Origin: Labrys monachus
Lineage (GTDB): Bacteria > Pseudomonadota > Alphaproteobacteria > Rhizobiales > Labraceae
NCBI RefSeq assembly: GCF_030814655.1
Contig: NZ_JAUSVK010000001.1
Coordinates: forward strand, 3,119,501 to 3,183,500
DNA length: 64,000 bases
Reading direction: 5' to 3'
How positions within the stretch are numbered: position 1 is the stretch's first letter; each line of letters begins with the position of its first letter. The notes beneath the pieces are model-generated. The model saw nothing but the letters and a program-made list of their open reading frames with translations, searched no databases and was not told the origin of the DNA. The position numbers and the translations under genes are program-made. Positions 1 through 7,738 of the stretch are shown piece after piece.

Positions 1-634
1 AATGCGCCCGGATGTGATCATCGTGCGCCACAGCCAGGCCGGCGCGGTGCATCTTCTTGCCCGCAAGGTCGACTGCGCCGTCGTCAATGCCGGCGACGGC
101 GCCCATGAGCATCCGACCCAGGCCCTCCTCGACGCCCTGACCATCCGCCGCAACAAGGGTCGCATCGCCGGGCTGACGGTCGCCATCTGCGGCGACATCC
201 TGCATTCGCGCGTCGCCCGCTCCAACATCCTGCTGCTGGGCACGATGGGCGCGCAGGTGCGGCTGATCGCGCCATCGACTCTGCTGCCCGCCGGCGTCGA
301 GCGCTTCGGCGTCTCCGTGCACCGCAACATCAAGGACGGACTGAAGGATGCCGATATCGTCATGATGCTGCGCCTGCAGCGCGAGCGCATGGCGGGCGCC
401 TTCATTCCCTCGACCAAGGAATATTTCCGCTATTTCGGCCTCGACGAAGAAAAGCTGCGCTACGCCAAGCCCGACGCGCTGGTGATGCATCCCGGGCCGA
501 TGAATCGCGGCGTCGAGATCGACACCGCCGTGGCGGACGGCGCCCACTCGCTGATCCGCGAACAGGTCGAGGCGGGCGTCGCCGTCCGCATGGCCGTGCT
601 CGAAGCGCTCGCGCGCAACCTGCCGAACGTCTGA
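1..634 (+). CDS. pyrB: Aspartate carbamoyltransferase catalytic subunit, 3' part (5' end outside window)
   Basis: This is the C-terminal two thirds of aspartate carbamoyltransferase, which joins carbamoyl phosphate and L-aspartate in the second step of de novo pyrimidine synthesis in the cytosol. The visible part opens with the conserved VRHSQAG segment, followed by [14 protein letters not shown], the [12 protein letters not shown] loop and [12 protein letters not shown] near the end. The carbamoyl-phosphate-binding N-terminal motif lies left of the window. Family members are about 310 residues, and 210 are visible here. The next gene (dihydroorotase-like) starts 6 bp after the stop, which indicates one pyrimidine transcription unit. 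The reading frame is open to the left edge, so the first in-frame ATG at base 2 is internal and not a start. Confidence 0.96.
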   Translation, partial: MRPDVIIVRHSQAGAVHLLARKVDCAVVNAGDGAHEHPTQALLDALTIRRNKGRIAGLTVAICGDILHSRVARSNILLLGTMGAQVRLIAPSTLLPAGVERFGVSVHRNIKDGLKDADIVMMLRLQRERMAGAFIPSTKEYFRYFGLDEEKLRYAKPDALVMHPGPMNRGVEIDTAVADGAHSLIREQVEAGVAVRMAVLEALARNLPNV

Positions 635-640
635 GGCGCC

Positions 641-1942
641 ATGTCCGAGAAAGATCATCGTCCCCTGCTCCTCGCCAACGCCCTGCTGACCGATCCCGCC
701 TCGCGCACACAGTCGCGCGGTGGTCTCCTGATCGCATGGGGGGTCATCGCCGAGATCGGGGCCGCCGTCACGCCGGCCTCGGCCGGTCCTGACGTCGAGG
801 TCGTCGATTGCGGGGGGCAGGTCGTCGCCCCCGGCCTGATCGACATGCGCGCCGTGACCGGGGAGCCGGGCGCCGAGCACCGCGAGACCCTCGCCACCGC
901 GTCGCAGGCCGCCGCGGCCGGCGGCGTCACCACCATCGTCTGCACGCCCGAGACCCATCCGCCGATCGACGATCCGGCCGTGGTCGACTTCGTGCTGCGG
1001 CGGGCCCGCGATACCGCCATCGTCCGCATCCATGCGATGGCCGCCCTCACCAAGGGGCTCAAGGGCCAGGAAATGACGGAAATCGGGCTGCTGTCCGAAG
1101 CCGGCGCCCTCGCCTTCACCGATGGTGCGCGCAGCATCATGAATGCCCGCGTGCTGCGTCGGACGATGACCTATGCCCGCGATTTCGATGCTCTCGTCAT
1201 CCACCACACCCAAGACAGCGACCTCGCCGGCGAGGGTGTGATGAACGAGGGCGAATTTGCCAGCCGCCTCGGCCTGCCCGGCATTCCCGTCGAGGCGGAA
1301 GCGATCCTGCTCGAACGAGACATGCGCCTCGTGGCGCTGACCGGCGCGCGCTATCACGCCGCCACCGTCACCTGCCGAGCCTCGCTCGACATCCTGCGCC
1401 GGGCGCGGGCGGCCGGCATCGCGGTGACGGCGTCGACCTCCATCAATCACGTCACGCTGAACGAGAACGACGTCGCCGGCTTCCGCACCTTCTGCAAGGT
1501 GTCGCCGCCGCTCCGGCACGAGGACGACCGCATCGCCCTGGTGCAGGCGATCAAGGACGGCGTCGTCGACGCCATCGTCTCCGATCACAATCCCCAGGAC
1601 GTCGAGACCAAGCGCCAGCCCTTCGCCGAGAGCGCGGACGGGGCCATCGGGCTCGAGACCATGCTCGCCGCGGGCCTTCGCCTCGTGCACGACGGCTCGC
1701 TCGACCTGGTCACGCTGCTGCGGGCGTTGTCGACGCGGCCGGCGGAGATCCTGCGCCTGCCCGGCGGCCGGCTGGAGAAGGGCGCGCCCGCCGACATCAT
1801 CGTCTTCGATCCGGACGTGCCCTTCGTGCTCGATGCCGCCCGGCTCAAATCGCGATGCAGGAACTCGCCCTTCGACGGCGCCCGGCTGCAGGGACAGGTC
1901 TCGAGGACGATCGTGGGCGGAAGCACGGTCCATCAAATCTGA
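641..1942 (+). CDS. pyrC: Dihydroorotase-like protein (PyrC family) lacking the N-terminal HxH zinc motif
   Basis: A 433-residue amidohydrolase-fold protein of the dihydroorotase family, directly after pyrB. Dihydroorotase closes carbamoylaspartate to dihydroorotate. The strand-1 metal motif of active enzymes (DxHxH) reads DMRAV at residues 68-72, so both zinc-binding histidines are absent. A late VSDHNPQD segment, which normally carries the catalytic Asp, is retained, as is the EPGAEHRE segment. From memory, alphaproteobacterial genomes often place a protein of this type after pyrB and annotate it as dihydroorotase. It may be a non-catalytic partner of aspartate carbamoyltransferase, like the PyrC' pseudo-dihydroorotase of Pseudomonas, with a true dihydroorotase elsewhere. 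The family and operon context are clear; catalytic activity is doubtful. Confidence 0.88.
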   Translation: MSEKDHRPLLLANALLTDPASRTQSRGGLLIAWGVIAEIGAAVTPASAGPDVEVVDCGGQVVAPGLIDMRAVTGEPGAEHRETLATASQAAAAGGVTTIVCTPETHPPIDDPAVVDFVLRRARDTAIVRIHAMAALTKGLKGQEMTEIGLLSEAGALAFTDGARSIMNARVLRRTMTYARDFDALVIHHTQDSDLAGEGVMNEGEFASRLGLPGIPVEAEAILLERDMRLVALTGARYHAATVTCRASLDILRRARAAGIAVTASTSINHVTLNENDVAGFRTFCKVSPPLRHEDDRIALVQAIKDGVVDAIVSDHNPQDVETKRQPFAESADGAIGLETMLAAGLRLVHDGSLDLVTLLRALSTRPAEILRLPGGRLEKGAPADIIVFDPDVPFVLDAARLKSRCRNSPFDGARLQGQVSRTIVGGSTVHQI

Positions 1943-1981
1943 TATGAATAGATCCGGCCCCGATCAAGCGAAGTACCCACC

Positions 1982-2593
1982 ATGCCCGATGGCCCCCTCC
2001 TCGCCTCCCCGCTCGTGCTGATCGCCGCGGCGATCCTGGGCTATCTCCTCGGCTCGATCCCCTTCGGCCTGGTGCTGACCCGGCTGGCGGGCCTCGGCGA
2101 CATCCGCGCCATCGGTTCGGGCAATATCGGCACCACCAACGTGCTGCGCACCGGCCGCAAGGACCTGGCGGCGGCGACGCTGGTGCTCGACGCGCTCAAG
2201 GGAACGGCTGCCGTGCTCATCGCTGCCCCTTGGGGCGGAGAGGCCGCCATCGTGGCGGGCTTCGCCGCCTTTCTCGGCCATCTCTTCCCCGTCTGGCTCG
2301 GGTTCAAGGGCGGCAAGGGCGTGGCGACCTATCTCGGCCTGCTCGGCGCCTTCGCCTGGCCGGTCGCCCTGTTCTTCATGGTGCTCTGGGTCTCGGTCGC
2401 CTTCATCACCCGCTATTCCTCGCTCTCGGCCCTCACCGCCAGCCTGCTCAGCCCGATCGCCCTGCTGCTGTTCGGCTATCCGCGCGAAGCCATGCTGTTC
2501 GCCGTCCTCTCCGCCATCCTCTGGATCATGCACCGGGCCAATATCGGCCGGCTGCTCGCCGGCACGGAAAGCCGGATCGGGAAGAAGGCGTGA
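1982..2593 (+). CDS. plsY: Acyl-phosphate:glycerol-3-phosphate acyltransferase PlsY
   Basis: This integral inner-membrane enzyme transfers an acyl group from acyl phosphate to glycerol-3-phosphate, giving lysophosphatidic acid at the start of phospholipid synthesis. It has 203 residues, the usual length, with about five hydrophobic segments. The three family motifs are visible: SGNIGTTN near residues 41-48, [15 protein letters not shown] around residue 100, and a C-terminal RANIGR segment. A 39-bp gap separates it from the upstream pyrC-like gene. Its TGA stop overlaps the GTG start of dprA (GTGA), so the two are probably translationally coupled, an arrangement common in Rhizobiales. Confidence 0.95.
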   Translation: MPDGPLLASPLVLIAAAILGYLLGSIPFGLVLTRLAGLGDIRAIGSGNIGTTNVLRTGRKDLAAATLVLDALKGTAAVLIAAPWGGEAAIVAGFAAFLGHLFPVWLGFKGGKGVATYLGLLGAFAWPVALFFMVLWVSVAFITRYSSLSALTASLLSPIALLLFGYPREAMLFAVLSAILWIMHRANIGRLLAGTESRIGKKA

Positions 2594-3762
2594 CATCGCC
2601 GCCGCGCCGCAGCCTGTCGGACGGGGAACGCCTCGACTGGCTGCGGCTGATCCGCTGCGAGGGAATCGGCCCCATCAGCTTCAGGGGTCTCCTCGAACGC
2701 CATGGCAGCGCCGCGGCGGTGATCGCAGCTCTGCCGGAAATCTCCCGGCGCAGCGGGCGCTCGCTGCGGCTGCCGGCTGAGAGCGGCCTGAAACGCGAGC
2801 TCGACGCGTTGCAGGCGCTCGGCGCCCGGCTGGTCGCCTTCGGCGAGCCCGATTACCCGGCGGCGCTGGAAAGCATCGAATCGGCCCCGCCTTTGCTGGC
2901 GATCCATGGCTCTGCCGCCGTGCTGTCGCGCCCGACCGTCGCCATCGTCGGCGCCCGCAACGCCTCCGCGCTGGGCCAGAGCTTTGCCGCAGGGCTCGCC
3001 GCCGGCCTTGCCGCCGCAGGCTTCGCCACGGTCTCGGGCCTCGCCCGCGGCATCGACCGCGCCGTGCATGCCGCGACGGCGAAGACCGGCACGGTGGCGG
3101 TTGTCGCCGGCGGGCTCGGCCGAATCTATCCGCCGCAGCATGAACAGATGGCGAGGGACCTCGCCGCCGCCGGCTGCGTGGTTTCGGAAATGCCGTTCGA
3201 CCGTGTCGCGACAGCGCGGGACTTTCCCCGGCGGAACCGCATCGTCTCGGGCCTGTCGCTCGGCGTCGTCATCGTCGAGGCGGCGATGAAGTCCGGCTCG
3301 CTGATCACGGCCCGATTCGCGCTCGAGCAGGGACGGGAGGTCATGGCCGCCCCCGGATCGCCGCTCGATCCGCGCAATGACGGCAGCAATCACCTCATTC
3401 GCCAGGGCGCGACGCTGATCCGTCACGTGGAGGACGTGCTCGAAGTCCTCTCGCCTCTGGTCGAGCGCGGCGGCTTCCCGCTCGGCGGCCGTGCGGCCCC
3501 CCGCCAGGGGCGTCTTGATTTCAATGCATCCGGCGGCGCGGCGGCATGGGGACAGGCGCCTCCGGCCGAAGCGGGCCTCGCCGGCATTGGCGACGAGGAC
3601 CAGGACCGGCTGATCGCCGTCCTCGGCCCCTCCCCTGTCAGCGTCGACGATCTCGTGCGCGCCTGCGGGCTGGCGCCGCGGCAGGTGCAGCTGATCCTGC
3701 TGGATCTCGATCTCGCCGGCCGCATCGAGCGCCACGGCAACGGCATGGTGTCGCTGCTCTGA
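2590..3762 (+). CDS. dprA: DNA-processing protein DprA (natural-transformation RecA loader)
   Basis: DprA binds incoming single-stranded DNA and loads RecA; it is widely kept even in species not known to be transformable. The product is 390 residues. An N-terminal SAM-like region is followed by the Rossmann-like core with [19 protein letters not shown] and [10 protein letters not shown], then [11 protein letters not shown] and [18 protein letters not shown]-terminal winged-helix (DprA_WH) segment begins around residue 330. I chose the GTG at 2590 because it overlaps the plsY stop and gives a normal N-terminus; the frame stays open further upstream inside plsY but without family similarity. 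Confidence 0.93.
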   Translation: MTSPPRRSLSDGERLDWLRLIRCEGIGPISFRGLLERHGSAAAVIAALPEISRRSGRSLRLPAESGLKRELDALQALGARLVAFGEPDYPAALESIESAPPLLAIHGSAAVLSRPTVAIVGARNASALGQSFAAGLAAGLAAAGFATVSGLARGIDRAVHAATAKTGTVAVVAGGLGRIYPPQHEQMARDLAAAGCVVSEMPFDRVATARDFPRRNRIVSGLSLGVVIVEAAMKSGSLITARFALEQGREVMAAPGSPLDPRNDGSNHLIRQGATLIRHVEDVLEVLSPLVERGGFPLGGRAAPRQGRLDFNASGGAAAWGQAPPAEAGLAGIGDEDQDRLIAVLGPSPVSVDDLVRACGLAPRQVQLILLDLDLAGRIERHGNGMVSLL

Positions 3763-4134
3763 AGCGCTCGCCAGGCGCGACGAAAACGGCCTCGACCTTA
3801 TGACGCGGGTGAATTTCCTCCGGCCGAATTGACTTGCCCCCGCCTTTTCCCCATCTTCGCGCCCCGCCCCCGGCAGGCTCGCACCCCTCTCCTCCGACCA
3901 TCGGCGGAGATGATGCAGCCTGTCCAGCAGCCTTGCCGGACGTCCCGGCCGGGGTCATATGAGAATGGGTTCGATTGTAAATATCGGATTTATCCTTATC
4001 TGGCAGCTGTCCGCCACCCCTTGCGGGTTGTGGAAGACCAAGCCCATTTCGCGCCTTGCTCCCTGCCGCGTTCCCTCGGAAACGTGTCGGGCAGCCGGGA
4101 ATCGTTTCGTTTCCGCGCATTGAACGGCCTGCCC
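3763..4134 (+). other. Intergenic region between dprA and topA, no gene seen
   Basis: These 372 bp carry no supported gene. The topA frame is open back to about 3829, but that stretch has none of the family's sequence and the normal TopA N-terminus starts at 4135. The region probably holds the topA promoter, but I could not pick a convincing -35/-10 pair. A short inverted repeat (CTCCTCCGA...TCGGCGGAG) lies near 3889-3910. Confidence 0.5.
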
Positions 4135-6927
4135 ATGCCTGTCGTCATCGTTGAGTCGCCCGCCAAGGCGCAGACGATCAACAAATATCTCGGTCCCGGC
4201 TATCAGGTGATCGCTTCCTACGGCCATGTCCGCGATCTGCCGGCCAAGGATGGGTCCGTCGAGCCGGACGCCGATTTCGCCATGATCTGGGAAAACGACG
4301 CCAAGGCCTCCAAGCGCCTGTCCGAGATCGCCAAGGCGGTGAGGGCGAGCGACAAGCTGATCCTGGCGACCGACCCCGACCGCGAGGGCGAGGCGATATC
4401 CTGGCACGTGCTGGAGATCCTGCGGGAAAAGCGCGCCATCAAGGACATTCCCGTCGAGCGCGTCACCTTCAACGCCATCACCAAGGATGCCGTGCTGAAG
4501 GCGATGAAGTCGCCGCGCGACATCGATGAAGGCCTCGTCGATGCCTATCTGGCCCGCCGGGCCCTCGATTATCTCGTCGGCTTCCGCCTGTCGCCGGTGC
4601 TGTGGCGCAAATTGCCCGGCGCACGGTCGGCCGGCCGGGTGCAGTCGGTGGCGCTGCGCCTCGTCTGCGACCGGGAACTCGAAATCGAACGCTTCGTGGC
4701 CCGGGAATACTGGTCGCTGGTGGCGACGCTGGCGACACCGCGCGGCGACGTGTTCGACGCCCGTCTCGTCGGTGCCGACGGCAAGAAGATCCAGCGGCTC
4801 GACGTCGGCACCGAGCAGGAGGCGCTGGCCTTCCGTGCCGCGCTCGACCAGGGGCGCTATGTCGTTACGAGCGTCGAAGCCAAGCCAGCCAAGCGCCATC
4901 CCTTCCCGCCCTTCACCACATCGACCCTGCAGCAGGAGGCGAGCCGCAAGTTCGGGATGTCGCCCAATCGCACGATGCAGATCGCCCAGCGTCTCTATGA
5001 AGGCGTCGCGGTCAACGGCGAGACGGTCGGCCTCATCACCTATATGCGGACCGACGGGGTCGAAATCGCGCCGGAAGCGATCGCTTCCATCCGCCAGATG
5101 ATCGGCAACAGCTTCGCGGCGCCCTATCTGCCCGGCGCGCCGCGGCGCTACACGACCAAGGCGAAGAATGCGCAGGAGGCGCATGAGGCGATCCGTCCGA
5201 CCGATCCGACCCGCGCGCCACAGCAGGTCTCCCGTTTCCTGGAGCCCGAGCAGGCCAAGCTGTACGAGCTCATCTGGAAGCGGACCGTCGCCAGCCAGAT
5301 GGAGAGCGCCGAACTCGAACGCACCACGGTCGATATCCTCGTCGAGGCGGGCGGCCGCAAGCTCGATCTCCGCGCCAGCGGCCAGGTGGTCAAGTTCGAC
5401 GGCTTCCTGACGCTCTACAACGAGGACCGCGACGACGACGGCGACGACGATGATTCCAAGCGCCTGCCCGCGATGTCCGCCGGAGAGCCGCTGACCAAGA
5501 AGGCGATCGCCGCGACCCAGCATTTCACCGAGCCGCCGCCGCGCTTCTCCGAGGCGACGCTGATCAAGCGCATGGAAGAGCTCGGCATCGGCCGTCCTTC
5601 GACCTACGCCGCCACCCTCGCCACCTTGCGCGACCGCGAATACGTCTCCATCGACAAGAAGCGCCTGAAGGCGGAGGACAAGGGGCGGCTGGTCACGGCC
5701 TTCCTCGAGAGCTTCTTCGCCCGCTACGTCGAATACGACTTCACGGCCGCCCTCGAAGAGGAACTCGACCGCATCTCCAATCATGAGCTTGATTGGAAGC
5801 AGGTGCTGCGCGATTTCTGGCGCGATTTCTCGGCGGCGCTCGAAAACACCAAGGACCTGCGCACCACCCAGGTCCTCGATGCGCTGAACGAGCTTCTCGG
5901 CCCTCATATCTTCCCCGACCGGGGCGACGGCTCGAACCCGCGCGTCTGCACCGTCTGCGGCACCGGCACGCTCTCGCTCAAGCTCGGCAAATATGGCGCG
6001 TTCATCGGCTGCTCGAACTATCCGGAATGCCGCTATACCCGCCAGCTTTCCGCCGGCACCGAGAATGGCGGCGAAGGCGAGAATGGCGGCGAGGCCGGCA
6101 CCAAGAAACTGGGCGCCGATCCCGTCTCGGGCCAGGACGTCACGGTGCGCGACGGACGCTTCGGACCGTATGTCCAGCTCGGCGAGGGCGAAAAGCCCAA
6201 GCGCGTCAGCCTGCCCAAGGGAATCGGTCCCGGCACCATCGATCTCGAACGGGCGCTCGCCCTGCTCGCTTTGCCCAAGGAAGTTGCCACCCATCCGGAC
6301 ACCGGCAAGCCGATCGTCGTCGGCATCGGCCGCTTCGGGCCCTATGTCCAGCACGAGAAGACTTACGCCAATCTGGAGAAGGACGACGACGTGCTGGCGA
6401 TCGGTGCCAATCGCGCCGTCGATCTCATCGTCACCAAGGAGACAAAGGGTCCCGGCCGGCGCTTCGGCGCGGCGGCCGCCGCAGGTCGCGTCCTCGGCGA
6501 CTATCCGGGCGGCGGCGAGGTGCAGGTGAAGCCGGGCCGCTACGGCGCCTATGTCACCAACGGCAAGGTCAACGCCACCCTGCCCAAAGGCATGGAAGCC
6601 GATGCGGTGACGCTGGCGCAGGCCATCGAGATGATCGCCGCCAAGGGAGGCGGAGCCAAGGCCGCCGGCGCGAAGGCCCGTACCACCAAGGCGCCCGGTA
6701 CCAAGACGGCTGCTTCCAAGACGGCCGGAACCAAGACGGCCGCCGCCAAGAGCGCGGCAAAGGACGGCCCGGTGAAGAAGGCGCCCGCGAAAAAGGCGGC
6801 AGCGGCTGGAGCCGAGGCGACGGAAACGGCCGCCCCCGCCGCCAAGCGGGTCGCCGGAAAGGCCGCGCCGAAGAAGGCCGGCAAGGCTATCCTCGATTCG
6901 GACGACGTGCCTTTCGACGTGGACTGA
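4135..6927 (+). CDS. topA: DNA topoisomerase I (type IA) with Lys/Ala-rich C-terminal tail
   Basis: TopA relaxes negative supercoils by nicking one strand through a tyrosine. The product is 930 residues. The Toprim domain opens with VVIVESPAKA at residues 3-12 and carries the acidic TDPDREGEAI motif. The catalytic tyrosine is in TYMRTDG at about residue 303. An Asp-rich insert follows (DRDDDGDDDD, about residues 425-435). One four-Cys zinc finger (CTVCGTG...CSNYPEC) lies near residue 605, followed by several topoisomerase C-terminal repeats (RFGPYVQ). The last 100 or so residues form a Lys/Ala/Thr-rich basic tail resembling histone H1. The ATG at 4135 gives the standard family N-terminus. Confidence 0.97.
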   Translation: MPVVIVESPAKAQTINKYLGPGYQVIASYGHVRDLPAKDGSVEPDADFAMIWENDAKASKRLSEIAKAVRASDKLILATDPDREGEAISWHVLEILREKRAIKDIPVERVTFNAITKDAVLKAMKSPRDIDEGLVDAYLARRALDYLVGFRLSPVLWRKLPGARSAGRVQSVALRLVCDRELEIERFVAREYWSLVATLATPRGDVFDARLVGADGKKIQRLDVGTEQEALAFRAALDQGRYVVTSVEAKPAKRHPFPPFTTSTLQQEASRKFGMSPNRTMQIAQRLYEGVAVNGETVGLITYMRTDGVEIAPEAIASIRQMIGNSFAAPYLPGAPRRYTTKAKNAQEAHEAIRPTDPTRAPQQVSRFLEPEQAKLYELIWKRTVASQMESAELERTTVDILVEAGGRKLDLRASGQVVKFDGFLTLYNEDRDDDGDDDDSKRLPAMSAGEPLTKKAIAATQHFTEPPPRFSEATLIKRMEELGIGRPSTYAATLATLRDREYVSIDKKRLKAEDKGRLVTAFLESFFARYVEYDFTAALEEELDRISNHELDWKQVLRDFWRDFSAALENTKDLRTTQVLDALNELLGPHIFPDRGDGSNPRVCTVCGTGTLSLKLGKYGAFIGCSNYPECRYTRQLSAGTENGGEGENGGEAGTKKLGADPVSGQDVTVRDGRFGPYVQLGEGEKPKRVSLPKGIGPGTIDLERALALLALPKEVATHPDTGKPIVVGIGRFGPYVQHEKTYANLEKDDDVLAIGANRAVDLIVTKETKGPGRRFGAAAAAGRVLGDYPGGGEVQVKPGRYGAYVTNGKVNATLPKGMEADAVTLAQAIEMIAAKGGGAKAAGAKARTTKAPGTKTAASKTAGTKTAAAKSAAKDGPVKKAPAKKAAAAGAEATETAAPAAKRVAGKAAPKKAGKAILDSDDVPFDVD

Positions 6928-6951
6928 CCGGAAGCGCGAACGTCGGGCGCC

Positions 6952-7329
6952 TCACCACCGTCCCCTGCTCCGGTTCCAGGCGAAGAGGAGGTCGGCGAAA
7001 CGGTCATAGGCCAGGCGGGTGACAAGAATGACGCCCGGCGCGCCGAACAGCCGGGCGAGCCAGTTCTGGCCCGGCGTAAGTCGCCAGATCGCCAGCGCGA
7101 CATCGGCTCCCGCCAGGAGATGGCCCTCTTCGTCGACGGCGTGCAGGCGGCGGCGGACGTCGTCGACGGTCACGCCGTACCGGGCCAGCACGTCCGGCTC
7201 CAGATTGATGTCGAGGAAGGCCAGCCGGCCGGCCTTCACCGCCGCCAGCGATCTGCCTTGCTGGTGGCGGATGCCGGCCTCGCAGACGGGGCAGCGCGTA
7301 TTATACCAGACCGTGAGCTTGGGAAGCAT
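6952..7329 (-). CDS. DCC-family (DUF393) thiol-disulfide oxidoreductase-like protein
   Basis: A 125-residue protein of the DCC/DUF393 family, small thioredoxin-fold proteins named for an N-terminal D-x-x-C-x-x-C motif. Here the motif reads YNTRCPVC at residues 9-16, so both cysteines are present but the usual aspartate is replaced. The rest matches the family: FLDINLEPD, then a HAVDEEGHLLAGADVA segment, and a hydrophobic C-terminus. The physiological partner of this family is not known. It is convergent with topA, with a 24-bp gap. The ATG at 7329 was chosen because the motif should sit close to the N-terminus; the frame is open further upstream. Confidence 0.8.
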   Translation of the reverse strand: MLPKLTVWYNTRCPVCEAGIRHQQGRSLAAVKAGRLAFLDINLEPDVLARYGVTVDDVRRRLHAVDEEGHLLAGADVALAIWRLTPGQNWLARLFGAPGVILVTRLAYDRFADLLFAWNRSRGRW

Positions 7330-7738
7330 GGGCGATCCGCGGCTGTGAAGCTCGTCGACGACATTCGACACCCCATCTTCGCCGGGAACGCCGTGCTGCA
7401 GCGCGGCATAGACATTGACACGATGTCGCACTCTCCCTATATGCCTCCTGTCCGGTTCCATCGAACCGCTGCCGCGACGCTGCCTGTGCCAGCCGGTCGC
7501 GATCGATTTCAGACGGTCTGTCCGGGGCACCCCGACATCTGCGGCCTTCCTGCTCCCTTACCGATGACAAGCGTCGCCGGTGCAGGCGCGCAGGCCCGGA
7601 TCATCCCGACAGACATCCCGCCAGCCCGGCGAACGTCCAGCCAAATGCGGCGTGCCGGCGATTGGCTTCGACAAACACCCTGTGCGTTGGTCTATGATGC
7701 CTCATCCAGGCTCCCGACGCCAAAATCGGAATTCCCTC
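7330..7738. other. Divergent intergenic region between the DCC gene and rnr
   Basis: About 409 bp with no supported gene. It must hold the promoters of the leftward DCC gene and rightward rnr. A perfect palindrome CGGTTC-CATC-GAACCG lies at 7453-7468 and belongs to a set of CATC-loop palindromes seen elsewhere in the window. The rnr frame stays open through the second half, with in-frame ATGs at 7692 and 7695 that would add about 15 residues without family support. Confidence 0.5.

Noticed and set aside
808-1947. A 379-codon Arg-rich frame overlapping the pyrC-like gene on the same strand
   Set aside because: It is a composition shadow of high-GC coding DNA: Arg/Gly/His-rich with no family features, while the overlapping frame encodes a recognisable protein.
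3829-4134. An N-terminal extension of TopA by about 100 residues
   Set aside because: The added sequence has no topoisomerase similarity, and the normal family N-terminus begins at ATG 4135.
3955-6354. A 799-codon minus-strand frame opposite topA
   Set aside because: Long antisense frames are expected in GC-rich genes; the sequence is repetitive Asp/Gly/Arg/Leu without motifs, and topA is certain.
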